From Deinococcus metalli (GTDB lineage Bacteria > Deinococcota > Deinococci > Deinococcales > Deinococcaceae), in assembly GCF_014201805.1 (NCBI RefSeq), contig NZ_JACHFK010000007.1:62001-126000 (forward strand): DNA of 64,000 bases, written 5' to 3'. The position numbers and the translations under genes are program-made. Below are positions 33,088 through 42,163 of the stretch, one piece after another. Position 1 is the stretch's first letter. Each line of letters begins with the position of its first letter. Under the pieces are notes generated by a model, which saw only the letters and a list, made by a program, of their open reading frames with translations, made no database searches and had not been told where the DNA came from.

Positions 33088-35505
33088 ATGCCCGATTACG
33101 AGAAGCTCGGCGCGTTCTACCTGGGGAAGGTCGTCGATCCGGCCACGAACACCGCGACGGATGAGCTGCTGCTGTACGACAGCACGGACCTGACGACGCA
33201 CGCGGTGATCATCGGCATGACCGGCAGCGGCAAGACCGGCCTGGGCCTGGACCTGATCGAGGAAGCCCTGATGGACGGCGTGCCGGTGCTGGCGGTCGAT
33301 CCGAAGGGTGACCTGGCGAACCTGCTGCTGACCTTCCCGGACCTGCGCCCGGAGGACTTCCGCCCGTGGGTGGACGACGCCGAGGCCACGCGGGCGGGCG
33401 TGTCGCCGGACGAGCTGGCGGCGCAGAAGGCGGAATTGTGGCGCAGGGGCCTCGCGGACTGGGACCAGAGCGGCGAGCGCATCCGCACACTGCGCGAGAA
33501 GGCGGACTTCGCCATCTACACGCCCGGGGGCAGCGCGGGCCTGCCGGTCAGCGTCCTCAAGGGCTTCGACGCCCCGCCGCCCGAGATCATGGACGACACC
33601 GACGCCCTGCGCGAGCGCGTGCAGGGCACCGTGACGGGTCTGCTGGGCCTGCTCGGCATTGACGCCGACCCGATGCGTTCACGCGAGCACGTGCTGCTCT
33701 CGAACCTGCTGAGCAGCGCGTGGGCCGACGGGAAGTCGCTGGACATGGGCGGCCTGATCGCCGGGATCCAGTCGCCGCCGTTCGGGCAGATCGGCGTGAT
33801 GCCGGTGGATTCCTTCTACCCGCCCAAGGACCGTTTCGAGCTGGCGATGAGCCTGAACAACCTGCTGGCGTCGCCGGGCTTCCAGGCGTGGACACAGGGC
33901 GAGCCGCTGGACGTGGGCCGCTTCCTGTTCACGCCGGCGGGGAAACCGCGCGTGTCGATCATGAGCATCGCGCACCTGAACGACTCCGAGCGGATGTTCT
34001 TCGTGTCGATGCTGCTGAACGCCGTGCTGGCGTGGATGCGCACGCAGTCGGGCACCAGCTCCCTGCGGGCGATGCTGTACATGGACGAGATCGCGGGCTT
34101 CTTCCCCCCGAACGGCAACCCGCCCAGCAAGCCGCCCATGCTGACACTGCTCAAGCAGGCGCGCGCCTTCGGCCTGGGCGTGACGCTCGCCACGCAGAAC
34201 CCCGTGGACCTGGACTACAAGGGCCTGAGCAACACCGGCACGTGGATGATCGGCCGCCTCCAGACCGAGAACGACAAGGCCCGCGTGCTGGAAGCCCTCC
34301 AGGGCGCCACCGCAGGTCAGAACGCCCTGAGCCGGGCGCAGCTGGACACGATGCTCTCCGGCCTGGGCAAGCGCGTGTTCCTGATGCACAACGTCCATGA
34401 GGGCCACCCCGTGCTGTTCACCACCCGCTGGACCATGAGTTATCTCGCCGGGCCGATCACGGGCACGCAGATCCGCCGGCTGATGCAGGGCCGGAAAGAG
34501 GCTGGAGGCGACAGGCCGAAGGCTGAAGGCCAGACTGCGGCTTCGCCCTCGGCGCTCGGCGCTCCGCCCTCCGCTTCCGCGAAGCCGGTCGTGCCCCCCG
34601 GCATCACCGAGGTCTACGTCCCGACGTCGCAGTCGGGCGTGCAGTACCACGCGCAGCTGCTGGCGGTGGCGCAGGTGCGCTACGCGTCCACGAAGTACCG
34701 GGTGGACGTGGCGGGCACGTTGCCGCTGGTGGCCGACGTGACCGACGGCCCGATTCCCGTGGACTGGGACGGCGCGGCCGAGCTGCACGTCGATCCGAAC
34801 GCGCTGGAGAAGGAGGGTGCGCCGGGCGCGACGTACTCGGACGTGCCCGCGCCGCTGCTGAACCCGAAGAACCACGCGAAGTGGGCGAAGGAGGCGGCGA
34901 AGTACGTGGCGGCCAGCAAGCCCCTGACGCTGTGGCAGGAGCCCGGCAGCGGCCTGCTGAGCGCGCCCGGCGAGGCCGAGGGAGACTTCCGCGCCCGTGC
35001 CAGCCTCGCCGGGCGCGAGGCGCGCGACGCGGCGGTGCAGAAGCTGCGCGCGAAGTACGCGAGCAAGGTCGCCACCCTGCAAGACCGGCTGGAACGCGCG
35101 CAGCTGCGGGTGCAGCAGCAGCAGGCGCAGGCGCAGCAGGCCCAGCTCCAGACGGCCCTGAACGTCGGGGTGGGCGTGCTGGGGGCGCTGTTCGGCGGCG
35201 GGCGCCGCACCACGGCCATCCGCAGCGGCGTGTCGGGCGTGGGCCGTTCCATGCGCGAGGGCCAGGATGTGCAGGCCGCCCAGACAGAACTGAACCAGGT
35301 GGCGCAGCAGCTCCAGGACGTGCAGAACCAGGTGCAGGCCGAGGTGGACGCCCTGACGCTGGGCGCCGGCGGCGATCTGGCGAAGCTCGACGTGAAGGCC
35401 AAGAGCACCGACGTGACGGTCCCCCTGGTGGCCCTGGCGTGGCTGCCGTACACCCGCTCGGCGAACGGCGCGCTCACGCCGGCGTGGGACGGGGCGGAGG
35501 GATAA
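33088..35505 (+). CDS. HerA/VirB4-like ATPase with C-terminal coiled coil
   Basis: 805-residue cytoplasmic ATPase of the HerA-FtsK superfamily, related to helicase HerA-like/DUF853 proteins that move DNA or protein using ATP. An N-terminal beta-barrel-like segment (about 1-35) precedes Walker A GMTGSGKTG (G43-T50); Walker B is LYMDE (D333, E334), followed by the sensor TLATQNPVDLDY. Residues about 470-500 are a low-complexity insert (Ala/Pro/Ser). The C-terminal 150 residues hold coiled-coil runs and a glycine/hydrophobic GVGVLGALFGGG patch. No NurA nuclease partner is adjacent. TATGCT (33077-33082) lies five bases before the ATG. Confidence 0.85.
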   Translation: MPDYEKLGAFYLGKVVDPATNTATDELLLYDSTDLTTHAVIIGMTGSGKTGLGLDLIEEALMDGVPVLAVDPKGDLANLLLTFPDLRPEDFRPWVDDAEATRAGVSPDELAAQKAELWRRGLADWDQSGERIRTLREKADFAIYTPGGSAGLPVSVLKGFDAPPPEIMDDTDALRERVQGTVTGLLGLLGIDADPMRSREHVLLSNLLSSAWADGKSLDMGGLIAGIQSPPFGQIGVMPVDSFYPPKDRFELAMSLNNLLASPGFQAWTQGEPLDVGRFLFTPAGKPRVSIMSIAHLNDSERMFFVSMLLNAVLAWMRTQSGTSSLRAMLYMDEIAGFFPPNGNPPSKPPMLTLLKQARAFGLGVTLATQNPVDLDYKGLSNTGTWMIGRLQTENDKARVLEALQGATAGQNALSRAQLDTMLSGLGKRVFLMHNVHEGHPVLFTTRWTMSYLAGPITGTQIRRLMQGRKEAGGDRPKAEGQTAASPSALGAPPSASAKPVVPPGITEVYVPTSQSGVQYHAQLLAVAQVRYASTKYRVDVAGTLPLVADVTDGPIPVDWDGAAELHVDPNALEKEGAPGATYSDVPAPLLNPKNHAKWAKEAAKYVAASKPLTLWQEPGSGLLSAPGEAEGDFRARASLAGREARDAAVQKLRAKYASKVATLQDRLERAQLRVQQQQAQAQQAQLQTALNVGVGVLGALFGGGRRTTAIRSGVSGVGRSMREGQDVQAAQTELNQVAQQLQDVQNQVQAEVDALTLGAGGDLAKLDVKAKSTDVTVPLVALAWLPYTRSANGALTPAWDGAEG

Positions 35506-35527
35506 AAAAATCCGCCCTTCCGGGCGG
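35504..35527 (-). terminator. Intrinsic terminator of the CAP-domain gene
   Basis: On the minus strand: stem 35512-35517 with 35522-35527 (CCGCCC/GGGCGG, four-base loop), then seven T (35510-35504). The T-run overlaps the TAA stop of the convergent HerA-like gene. Confidence 0.85.
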
Positions 35528-35591
35528 TGATGCAAGCAATATAGCGCGGTATGCATGCCGGGTCAAGCTATGCACGCGGATGCCCGTGCCG

Positions 35592-36614
35592 TCAGGGCGT
35601 GGCGAAGACCTGCGTCCAGTAGCGGGTGTAGGGGCTGCCGGGGCGGTTCACGTACGCCAGGCCGATCAGGGTGAAGTCGCCCATGATGTTGTGGCAGTGG
35701 CCGGGGCTGCGCAGCCAGCCGTCCACGACCTGCGCGGGCGTCTCGTGCCCGGCGGCGATGTTCTCGCCCACCAGGCTGGGCTGCATGCCGGCGGCCTGGA
35801 CGCGGCGCATCGGCGTGCTGCCGTCCAGGCCGCTCACGTGGTCGAAGTATCCGGCCAGCGCCATGCCCGCCGACTGCGCGAGCGCCGCGACGTCCAGCGT
35901 GGCGTTCTGCTTCAGCGGCGGCAGGGCCGGCCCGCCCTCTTTCAGGGTGGCGCAGTTCCAGCCGTGCGTGCGGGCGACGTTGGTGAGGCGCAGCACCTCG
36001 TTCTCGTACACCAGGCTGCCGGTGAAGGGTGCGGCGATGAAGGTCAGGGCGCGTTCCTGCACCCGGCCGTCCTGCGTGACGCCGGCCGACACGGCGCGGT
36101 GCGGGCCGTCACTCAGGCGCACGGGGCGGTCGGTGACGGGCTGACTGTCGAGCTGCAGTTTCGGCGTGGTGGGCGAGTAGTACACGCTGTCGACCGTGCT
36201 CAGGCGCACCTGCCCCTGCCCGAGCAGGACCGTGAGTTCGCTGCGCTCCGGCCCGCCGGACTGCACGTCGATGGTGCCCTGTGCGCGGCTCACCAGCCGG
36301 CCCTGGGCGTCCAGCAGCCGGGCCTGCATGGTGTACACGCCGCTGCGGTAGTACGTGTGCTGCACCTGCGTTCCGCTGGCACTGGCTCCGTCCCCGAAGG
36401 TCCACTCGATGCGGTAGGTGGGCTGCGCGCTGGCGTGGAACGTGACCAGCAGCGGCGCGCGGCCCTCGGAACTGGAGGTGTACCCGACCTTGAAGGCCGG
36501 GTCGGCGGCCTGACCGTGCGCGCCGTTCCAACTGGAACTGCCCGCGCACGCGAGGGTGCCGGTCACGAGGAGGCGTAGCAGGGTGGACACGGAATGACGA
36601 ACGCTCGACCTCAC
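35592..36614 (-). CDS. Secreted CAP (SCP/PR-1) protein with PKD-like domain, probable lipoprotein
   Basis: 340-residue exported protein. The signal peptide ends in LLVTGTLAC, whose Cys (near residue 23) could be lipidated. Residues about 45-115 look like a PKD/Ig-like domain (WTFGDGASASG...VQHTYYRSGVYTM). The C-terminal 140 residues form a CAP domain: VLRLTNVARTHG, LAGYFDHVSGLDGSTPMRRVQAAG, VGENIAAGHETPAQVVDGWLRSPGHCHNIM, GLAYV. Bacterial CAP proteins are extracellular and often cell-envelope associated; their activity is unclear. Two Cys flank the domain and may form a disulfide. A clear terminator follows. Confidence 0.9.
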   Translation of the reverse strand: MRSSVRHSVSTLLRLLVTGTLACAGSSSWNGAHGQAADPAFKVGYTSSSEGRAPLLVTFHASAQPTYRIEWTFGDGASASGTQVQHTYYRSGVYTMQARLLDAQGRLVSRAQGTIDVQSGGPERSELTVLLGQGQVRLSTVDSVYYSPTTPKLQLDSQPVTDRPVRLSDGPHRAVSAGVTQDGRVQERALTFIAAPFTGSLVYENEVLRLTNVARTHGWNCATLKEGGPALPPLKQNATLDVAALAQSAGMALAGYFDHVSGLDGSTPMRRVQAAGMQPSLVGENIAAGHETPAQVVDGWLRSPGHCHNIMGDFTLIGLAYVNRPGSPYTRYWTQVFATP

Positions 36615-36678
36615 CCCCCCAGGCTACGTGACGGGCTCTTGCGGTGGTGTGACAGACGCGGCGGGCCTGCCGGGCAGC

Positions 36679-37266
36679 TCAGTTCACGTCCGCGACGTCT
36701 GCGAGCAGCTGCGCGAGCTGCTCCTTGGCGCGGAACACCCGGCTTTTCGCGGTGCCCACCGCCACGCCCTGGATCTGCGCGATCTCCTCGTACGGCAGGT
36801 CCTCCACGAAGCGCAGCACGACCGCCTCGCGGTACTCCTCGGGAAGTTTCAGCAGGGCGCGCTGCACACGGTCCTGAGCGTCGGCGCTCTCGGCGGCCTG
36901 CACCGGCGAGCGGGCCGCGCTGGTCACCTCGAAGCCCACGTCCTCGCGCGCCTCCTCCAGCGAGAAGCGCTGGAGCTGCTTGCGGCGGTGCGACTCGATC
37001 TGCGTGTTGCGGGCCACCTGATACAGCCACGGCAGCACGCGCTCGCCGGGCCGGAAGGTGCGGATGCTTCTCCACGCGCGGTAGAAGACCTCCTGGGTCA
37101 GGTCGAGCGCGTCCTCGCTGCTGCCCTCCAGGCGGTACAGGTAGCCGTACATGCGGCCCTCGTACTCCTGCACGAAGGCGTACCACGCGGCCTCGTCGCC
37201 CGCCACGAGCTGCGCGAGCCGCTCGGGCGGCAGCAGGTCGGCGGGGGCGTCAGGCAGCGTCTCCAC
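36679..37266 (-). CDS. ECF-type RNA polymerase sigma factor
   Basis: 195-residue extracytoplasmic-function sigma factor. Region 2 (about 20-90) contains DLTQEVFYRAWRSIRTFRPGERVLPWLYQVARN; region 4 (about 130-190) contains LPEEYREAVVLRFVEDLPYEEIAQIQGVAVGTAKSRVFRAKEQL, the DNA-binding helix pair. No anti-sigma gene adjoins, and the flanking CAP lipoprotein could be a target (inference). GTG 37266 (VETLPD) is chosen because region 2 starts soon after and a minus-strand TATCCT lies nine bases upstream. Longer ATG forms read through low-conservation sequence. Confidence 0.88.
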   Translation of the reverse strand: METLPDAPADLLPPERLAQLVAGDEAAWYAFVQEYEGRMYGYLYRLEGSSEDALDLTQEVFYRAWRSIRTFRPGERVLPWLYQVARNTQIESHRRKQLQRFSLEEAREDVGFEVTSAARSPVQAAESADAQDRVQRALLKLPEEYREAVVLRFVEDLPYEEIAQIQGVAVGTAKSRVFRAKEQLAQLLADVADVN

Positions 37267-37366
37267 AATGAGCGCAGGATAGCAGCGTGCCCAGCGCCAC
37301 GCGCCGGGGAAGGCCGGCGTCACGCGCGGCGCGCTAGCATGCCCCCGCTCCGGCACCCCGATCCCC

Positions 37367-37747
37367 ATGACGACGCTCCCGACCCCCACCCCCACGCCGA
37401 CCGCCCCGGACGCGGCGCACAGCGTCAGCCTGCTCGACGCCCTGCGCCCCGCCCTGCCGGACCTGAGCGTGGGCGCGCTGCTGGGCTTCGCGACCGGCGT
37501 GGCGCTGCGGTACGTGGGCCGCGTGGTGCTGATCGTGGTCGGCGTGCTGTTCATCACGCTGCAACTCCTGGCGTACTTTGACCTGATCAGCATCAACTGG
37601 ATCAAGCTCCAGACCCTGACCGAACCGTGGCTGCGACAGGGCGGCGAGCAGGGCGCGTCGTGGCTGCGCCGCGTGCTGACCGCGAACCTGCCGTTCGCCG
37701 GCGCCTTCTCGGCCGGGCTGCTGGTCGGCCTGCGCGCGCGCGTCTAG
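37367..37747 (+). CDS. FUN14-family membrane protein
   Basis: 126-residue membrane protein of the FUN14 family (bacterial homologues of the mitochondrial FUNDC proteins, function unknown). The typical segment is SVGALLGFATGVALRYVGRVVLIVVGVLFITLQLLAYF followed by ISINW; a second hydrophobic helix covers residues 105-125. The N-terminus is Pro/Thr-rich and cytoplasmic. It is divergent from the sigma factor gene with a 100-base gap. A TAGCAT hexamer at 37334-37339 may be its promoter element. Confidence 0.85.
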   Translation: MTTLPTPTPTPTAPDAAHSVSLLDALRPALPDLSVGALLGFATGVALRYVGRVVLIVVGVLFITLQLLAYFDLISINWIKLQTLTEPWLRQGGEQGASWLRRVLTANLPFAGAFSAGLLVGLRARV

Positions 37748-37776
37748 CGCCGGCAGGGGTGCCCTACACTGCGCCC

Positions 37777-38262
37777 ATGACTGCCACGCCCGCCGGCCTC
37801 ACCCCGGACGAATTCCGCCAGACCCTGGGCCGCTTCGCGAGCGGCGTGACCATCGTGACCGCCACGGACGGCACGCAGCGCCGCGGCATGACCGCCAGCG
37901 CGTTCGTGTCCGTGAGCCTCCAGCCGCCGCTGATTCTGGTCAGCGTGGACGCCCGCGCGCACATGCACGCCCTGCTGGCCGAGCAGAGCGTCACGCACTT
38001 CGGCGTGAACGTGCTGAGCAGCGCGCAGCGGCACCTCAGCGACCATTTCGCCGGCAAGCCCGGCCCCGAGGAACTCGTGCCGTGGTTCGAGCACGAGGGC
38101 CTGCCGCTGCTGGGCGGCGCGGTCGCGCAGCTCGTGTGCCGCAAGGATCAGGCCATTCCCGCCGGGGACCACACGCTGTATGTGGGCTTCGTGGAATACG
38201 CCCGCTACACCGACGACGATCCGCTGCTGTACTTCCGCGGGCAGTACCACGAACTCGGGTAG
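37777..38262 (+). CDS. Flavin reductase (FMN-binding split-barrel) family protein
   Basis: 161-residue flavin reductase-like protein. The core is FRQTLGRFASGVTIVTATDG, RRGMTASAFVSVSLQPPLILVSVD, LLAEQSVTHFGVNVLSSAQRHLSDHFAG, and a C-terminal HTLYVGFVEYARYTDDDPLLYFRGQYHELG. Members reduce FMN or FAD with NAD(P)H for partner monooxygenases. None is adjacent, although a nitronate monooxygenase-like gene and a luciferase-like gene are elsewhere in the window. TACACT (37765-37770) lies six bases before ATG 37777. Confidence 0.9.
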   Translation: MTATPAGLTPDEFRQTLGRFASGVTIVTATDGTQRRGMTASAFVSVSLQPPLILVSVDARAHMHALLAEQSVTHFGVNVLSSAQRHLSDHFAGKPGPEELVPWFEHEGLPLLGGAVAQLVCRKDQAIPAGDHTLYVGFVEYARYTDDDPLLYFRGQYHELG

Positions 38263-38281
38263 CGACCGGCATACTGGGCGG

Positions 38282-38554
38282 GTGCCCCCCGTCGTCCCAC
38301 AACTGCTGATCGCGCTGGCGCTCGCTGTCCTGACCTCCGTGATCGGGTACCCGCTCGACATCGGCGGCGGGCGTCACGTGGACGCGCTGGACGCCTTCTT
38401 GCTGATGTTCGCGCTGGTGAACCTGCGCGGCGCGTGGGCCACCGCGAATGCTGGCCCCGGCGGCCGCGCGCCCGCGTGGTTCGTCGTGTGCGGGCTGCTG
38501 CTGGCCGCCGCGATCACGTGGGCCATGGTGCGCGCCCTGACGCCCACACCGTAG
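38282..38554 (+). CDS. Small membrane protein, 90 aa
   Basis: Three hydrophobic stretches (about 5-22, 33-48, 63-85) with a polar loop containing Gly-rich and Asp residues. A small integral membrane protein of unknown function. GTG 38282 is the likely start, with a CATACT hexamer shortly before; it sits 19 bases after the flavin reductase stop and may be co-transcribed with it. Confidence 0.6.
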   Translation: MPPVVPQLLIALALAVLTSVIGYPLDIGGGRHVDALDAFLLMFALVNLRGAWATANAGPGGRAPAWFVVCGLLLAAAITWAMVRALTPTP

Positions 38555-38607
38555 GTCACCGTGGTCCGCCGCTGTGTGCGCCGGACACGCGGGCTACACT
38601 CCGGGGC

Positions 38608-39342
38608 ATGATCCGTCTCGCCATCCTCGCGGACCTGCACGCCAATCTGGCGGCCACGCTCGCGGTGCACGCGGATATGCAGCGCCGCGGCCTGACCGAA
38701 GCGTGGGTGCTGGGCGACCTGGTGGGCAAGGGACCGCGCCCGAAGGAAGTGCTGGAGTGGACGCAGGCGCACGCCAGCCGCGTCATCCAGGGCAACTGGG
38801 ACGCCCGCGTGGCCGGCGCGACCCACCGCCCGCAGGACCTGTGGCCTCGCAGCAAGCTGAGCGCCGCGCAGCTGTCGTACCTGGGGGAACTCCCGTACGG
38901 TATCGAGGAGCAGTTCGCGGGCGCGTGGTGGCGCTTCGTGCACGCCAGCAGCCGCGGGCTGTTCCACCGCCTGTATCCGCATTCCAGCCTCGCCGACCAG
39001 ATCGGCGCCTTCGAGCCCAACGCACAGTACGGCCTGAAGGTCCACGCCGACGCGCTGGTGTACGCCGACATGCACGAGGCGCTGCTGCTGGACGTCGAGG
39101 GCCGCCCGCTGATCAACTGCGGCAGCGTGGGCAATCCGCTGGACTCCACCCTGCCGTGCTACCTGATCCTGGAATTCGATCCGTACAGTCCCATGCACGC
39201 CGCGACCTTCGTGCGCCTGACCTACGACCGCGACGAGGAGATCAGCGCCGCCGAGGCGAGCGGCATGCCCTTCACCAAGGAGTACGTGACCGAACTGCTG
39301 ACCGGCGCCTTCCAGAAGCGCCGGGCGCGGACAGGGGAGTAG
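38608..39342 (+). CDS. Metallophosphoesterase (calcineurin-like, MPE family)
   Basis: 244-residue cytoplasmic phosphoesterase with two-metal site motifs: LADLHANLAA near residue 7, VLGDLVGKGPRP near 36, GNWD near 62, and C-terminal NCGSVGNPLD with histidine-containing strands. It resembles YfcE/bacterial metallophosphatases acting on phosphodiesters or phosphoproteins. TACACT (38595-38600) stands seven bases before ATG 38608. The gene is followed by a long terminator hairpin. Confidence 0.88.
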   Translation: MIRLAILADLHANLAATLAVHADMQRRGLTEAWVLGDLVGKGPRPKEVLEWTQAHASRVIQGNWDARVAGATHRPQDLWPRSKLSAAQLSYLGELPYGIEEQFAGAWWRFVHASSRGLFHRLYPHSSLADQIGAFEPNAQYGLKVHADALVYADMHEALLLDVEGRPLINCGSVGNPLDSTLPCYLILEFDPYSPMHAATFVRLTYDRDEEISAAEASGMPFTKEYVTELLTGAFQKRRARTGE

Positions 39343-39354
39343 GGCGCAGGGGCA

Positions 39355-39393
39355 AAGAGCAGAGGGCCGGGAGTCGTCCGGCCCTCTGCTCTT
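39355..39393. terminator. 16-bp terminator hairpin between convergent genes
   Basis: Arms 39355-39370 and 39378-39393 are perfectly complementary, with a seven-base loop and a pyrimidine-rich tail (TCTCGTTTCTC) on the plus strand. It separates the metallophosphoesterase from the convergent membrane protein gene. Confidence 0.8.
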
Positions 39394-39401
39394 CTCGTTT
39401 C

Positions 39402-40205
39402 TCAGCCCTCGGCCAGTTCTCCGCGCTCGCGCATGGCGGCCTCCAGCTTGGCGGGTTCCAGCAGGCTCGCGCCCTGGCCGTAGCGCCTCTGCACGGCGCG
39501 CTGCACGATCCAGAAGGCGACGGCGATGCCGGCCAGGCTGACGATCAGGCCCGGCACGCGCATGATCGCGTTCACGGCCGCGACCTGGGCGTTGAAGTCG
39601 TCGGTGCCGAACTTGGCGGTCACGCGCACGTAGTTCACGATGCTGTTCACCACGCCGCCCAGCAGGTCCACTCCTGCGAACACCACAGTGCCCAGCGCCA
39701 GCGCGCGGTGCACGCCCGGGTCGCGCATGGCCTGCTGGGTGGCGGCGCGGTGCTCGGGGCTCTCGCCCAGGCTGGCGGCGTCCAGAAACACGCGCAGCAG
39801 CGGCACGCTGGTCGCGGCGCTGATCAGGAACAGCACGCCGGTCAGGTACGAGCGGGCCGAGTCCTTGACCGCGAACCAGAAGCCGTCCACGAACCAGAAC
39901 GCCAGCGCGCCGGAGAACACCGAACCCGCCCCGCCGATCAGCGCGACGGGGCTCAGGGTGCGGTTGCGCACGAGGTCCCAGACCACGTACGCCACCGGAA
40001 TCAGGGCGGCCAGCACGTAGGCGCGGACGTTGCCGTCCCGGCCGCCGCCGAACACCTGTTCGGCCACGCTGATACCGCTGCCCAGAATGTTCGGGCTGAG
40101 CACCAGGATCGGGATGATGAAGGTGAACACCAGGTCCCAGACGGTCTTGGGGACGCCCGCGCGGGCCTTCTTGGCGATGCGGGAAGTGGGGGTCGGGCCG
40201 GACAT
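39402..40205 (-). CDS. VC0807-like integral membrane protein
   Basis: 267-residue membrane protein with about six hydrophobic helices. It resembles the VC0807 group of uncharacterised inner-membrane proteins (TVWDLVFTFIIPILVLSP, AALIPVAYVVWDLVRNR, FWFVDGFWFAVKDSARSYLTGVLFL, LLGGVVNSIVNYVRVTAKFGT). The N-terminus (SRIAKKARAGVPK) is positively charged and cytoplasmic, as is the helical C-terminal tail. ATG 40205 (MSGPTP) starts close to the first helix. Function is unknown. Confidence 0.7.
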   Translation of the reverse strand: MSGPTPTSRIAKKARAGVPKTVWDLVFTFIIPILVLSPNILGSGISVAEQVFGGGRDGNVRAYVLAALIPVAYVVWDLVRNRTLSPVALIGGAGSVFSGALAFWFVDGFWFAVKDSARSYLTGVLFLISAATSVPLLRVFLDAASLGESPEHRAATQQAMRDPGVHRALALGTVVFAGVDLLGGVVNSIVNYVRVTAKFGTDDFNAQVAAVNAIMRVPGLIVSLAGIAVAFWIVQRAVQRRYGQGASLLEPAKLEAAMRERGELAEG

Positions 40206-40312
40206 ACAGCGTGCATTGTGGCACCCCCGGATGAACCGTGCCGGGAATGCGCGGCCGGTGGTGCGGTCGCGTGCCATGCTGGGCGTACGTCCCTGTGTTC
40301 CGCTGGAGGTTC

Positions 40313-41209
40313 ATGCGGCCCAACCCGCTCCTGAATGCCCTCGGCTACGCGCCCACCGACCGCGTCGTGATCTTCCACGCGGACGACATCGGCCTGTGCG
40401 GGGCCACGGTGGACGCCTACGCGGAGTTGCTGGAGGTCGGGACGCTCACCTCGGCTGCGCTGATGGTGCCGTGCCCGGCGGCGGCCGAGGGAGCCGCCGT
40501 GGCCCGCGCGTTCCCGCACGCGGACCTGGGCGTGCACCTGACCCTCACCAGCGAGTGGGACGCCCTGCGCTGGGGTCCGGTCAGCACCCGCGACCGGGCG
40601 AGCGGTCTGCTGGACGCGCAGGGGTATTTCCCGCACGGCACCGCCGAGGTTCAGGCGACCGGGCGCCCGGACGCGGTGGCGACCGAGCTGGCGGCGCAAC
40701 TCGACCGGGCGCGGGCGTGGGGCGTGGACGTCACGCACGTGGACTCGCACATGGGCGCGCTGGCCCACCCGAAGTTCCTGCCGGCCGTGATGGCCCTGGC
40801 GGGCCGCGAGGGCCTGCCCGCCATGTACCCCCGGATGGCGCCGGCCGGCTGGCGGGCGCAGGGCTTCGGTCCGGTGGCCGCGGCGTTCGCGTGGAGTTAC
40901 GGCCGGTTGCTCCAGGCGGCGGGTCGGCCGCTGGTGGATCACCTGCGGATGCTGCCCCTGCACGAGGGCGGCGACCACGTCGACGTGACGCGGCGGATGC
41001 TCGCGGACCTCCCGCCGGGCCTGACGCACTTCATCCTGCACCCGGCGCGCGACACGCCGGAGCTGCGCGCCACCTGCGCCGACTGGGAGGGCCGCGTGGC
41101 GAACCACAAGGCCCTGTGCGATCCGCGGCTGCGACAGGTGATCGCGGACCTCGGCGTGCACACCACCGGGTACCGGCCCGTGCGGGAGTGGATGCGGGCG
41201 CAGGGGTAG
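40313..41209 (+). CDS. YdjC/ChbG-like carbohydrate deacetylase
   Basis: 298-residue cytoplasmic deacetylase of the YdjC/ChbG family, removing acetyl groups from N-acetylated oligosaccharides such as chitooligosaccharides. The metal-site motif FHADDIGLC (H22, D24, D25) is intact, as is DVTHVDSHMGALAHPKFLP with the HxxxxxH-type ligands. GVHLTLTSEWD follows the family pattern. GGAGGT two bases before ATG 40313 is unusually close. No chitin-transport genes adjoin. The downstream gene starts 46 bases later. Confidence 0.88.
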   Translation: MRPNPLLNALGYAPTDRVVIFHADDIGLCGATVDAYAELLEVGTLTSAALMVPCPAAAEGAAVARAFPHADLGVHLTLTSEWDALRWGPVSTRDRASGLLDAQGYFPHGTAEVQATGRPDAVATELAAQLDRARAWGVDVTHVDSHMGALAHPKFLPAVMALAGREGLPAMYPRMAPAGWRAQGFGPVAAAFAWSYGRLLQAAGRPLVDHLRMLPLHEGGDHVDVTRRMLADLPPGLTHFILHPARDTPELRATCADWEGRVANHKALCDPRLRQVIADLGVHTTGYRPVREWMRAQG

Positions 41210-41254
41210 GCCGCAGGCCGGGTGTCCCGCCCGCCACGGGGTACGCTGCCGGGC

Positions 41255-41929
41255 GTGAGCGCGCCCGCCCCGGACTTCCCCACCTTTCCCGCGCGGACCT
41301 TCCTGCCCGCCTTCCTGCTCGGCTGGGGGCTGGGCACCGCGCTGACCTTCGCCCTGCGGACACTGGGCGGCGCGCTGCTGACCTCCCCGTGCCAGGGGCA
41401 CACGCTGCTGGCCCTGCTGCTGCCGCTGCTGATGGGCCCCGGCGGGCTGGCCTTCACCGCCGCGCACTGGCGGCGGCCCCGGCGCGCGGCGCTGGGCCTG
41501 GGGCTGGTCGTGGCGTCGCTGCTGCCCGCGCTGTATGTCGGGGCGCGTGACATCGCCGTGCTGCGGGGCGAGGGCTGCGCGGGCGGGTACATCGTGTTCG
41601 CGTCCGCCGGCGGCTCGTCCGTCTCCACCCTGAGCCTCCCGGCGGGCAGCGCGCGCGACCTCACCGGCCGGGTGGGCGGCTACACGCCGGGCACGCACCC
41701 AGGCGTGTTCACGCTGGAGGCGCAGTCCAGCACGCCGGGCCTGCAGGTCAGCCTGCCCCGCACCACCGTCCGGGCGGGCGAGGTGTTCCCGGTGCGGATC
41801 ACGGCCGTGCCGTCAGCCGGCGTGAACACCTACACCGTGGGCGTGCGGGCCACCACCACCCAGGACGGGCGCACGGCCACGGCCAGCTCGAGCCTGGAGG
41901 TCGACGTCCGGCCCGCCCCGCGGCCCTGA
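41255..41929 (+). CDS. Membrane protein with C-terminal exported Ig-like region
   Basis: 224 residues. Three or four hydrophobic helices (about 20-45, 55-75, 88-105) are followed by a soluble extracytoplasmic part of about 110 residues rich in Thr/Ser/Val with beta-strand spacing ([54 protein letters not shown]), suggestive of an Ig-like or surface domain. No family was recognised. GTG 41255 has TACGCT (41242-41247) seven bases before it. The protein may be anchored in the membrane and displayed outside. Confidence 0.6.
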   Translation: MSAPAPDFPTFPARTFLPAFLLGWGLGTALTFALRTLGGALLTSPCQGHTLLALLLPLLMGPGGLAFTAAHWRRPRRAALGLGLVVASLLPALYVGARDIAVLRGEGCAGGYIVFASAGGSSVSTLSLPAGSARDLTGRVGGYTPGTHPGVFTLEAQSSTPGLQVSLPRTTVRAGEVFPVRITAVPSAGVNTYTVGVRATTTQDGRTATASSSLEVDVRPAPRP

Positions 41930-41963
41930 GCCGCGCCGGGACCATCGTCCGTCAGGCCGCCGG

Positions 41964-42140
41964 TCAGTCGATGCTCTCGGCGGCGGCCAGTTCGCGCGTC
42001 TGCTTCGGGCTCACGGCGGCGGCCAGCAGCACGAAGGGCAGCAGCAGGATGCCCAGCAGGCCCCACCGTGCCGGCCTGGACGGGCGCGTCGGCGGCCGGG
42101 CCAGCTTCGGGGCGGCATTCTTGGACGGCTGAGTGGTCAT
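41964..42140 (-). CDS. Small single-pass membrane protein, 58 aa
   Basis: A 58-residue open frame with a basic N-terminal half ([19 protein letters not shown]), one hydrophobic helix (about 26-43, [17 protein letters not shown]), and a short charged tail ending in ESID. The positively charged side would be cytoplasmic. No homologue was recognised. It is divergent from marC-like 42282, across a 141-base region with repeated operator-like motifs, which supports it being a real, regulated gene. Confidence 0.6.
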   Translation of the reverse strand: MTTQPSKNAAPKLARPPTRPSRPARWGLLGILLLPFVLLAAAVSPKQTRELAAAESID

Positions 42141-42163
42141 GCGGTCATCATTCCCACAGCACT

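Noticed and set aside
34490..34600. Insertion element inside the HerA-like gene
   Set aside because: The segment is Ala/Pro/Ser-rich and in frame, with no terminal repeats or target duplication; a low-complexity insert is more likely.
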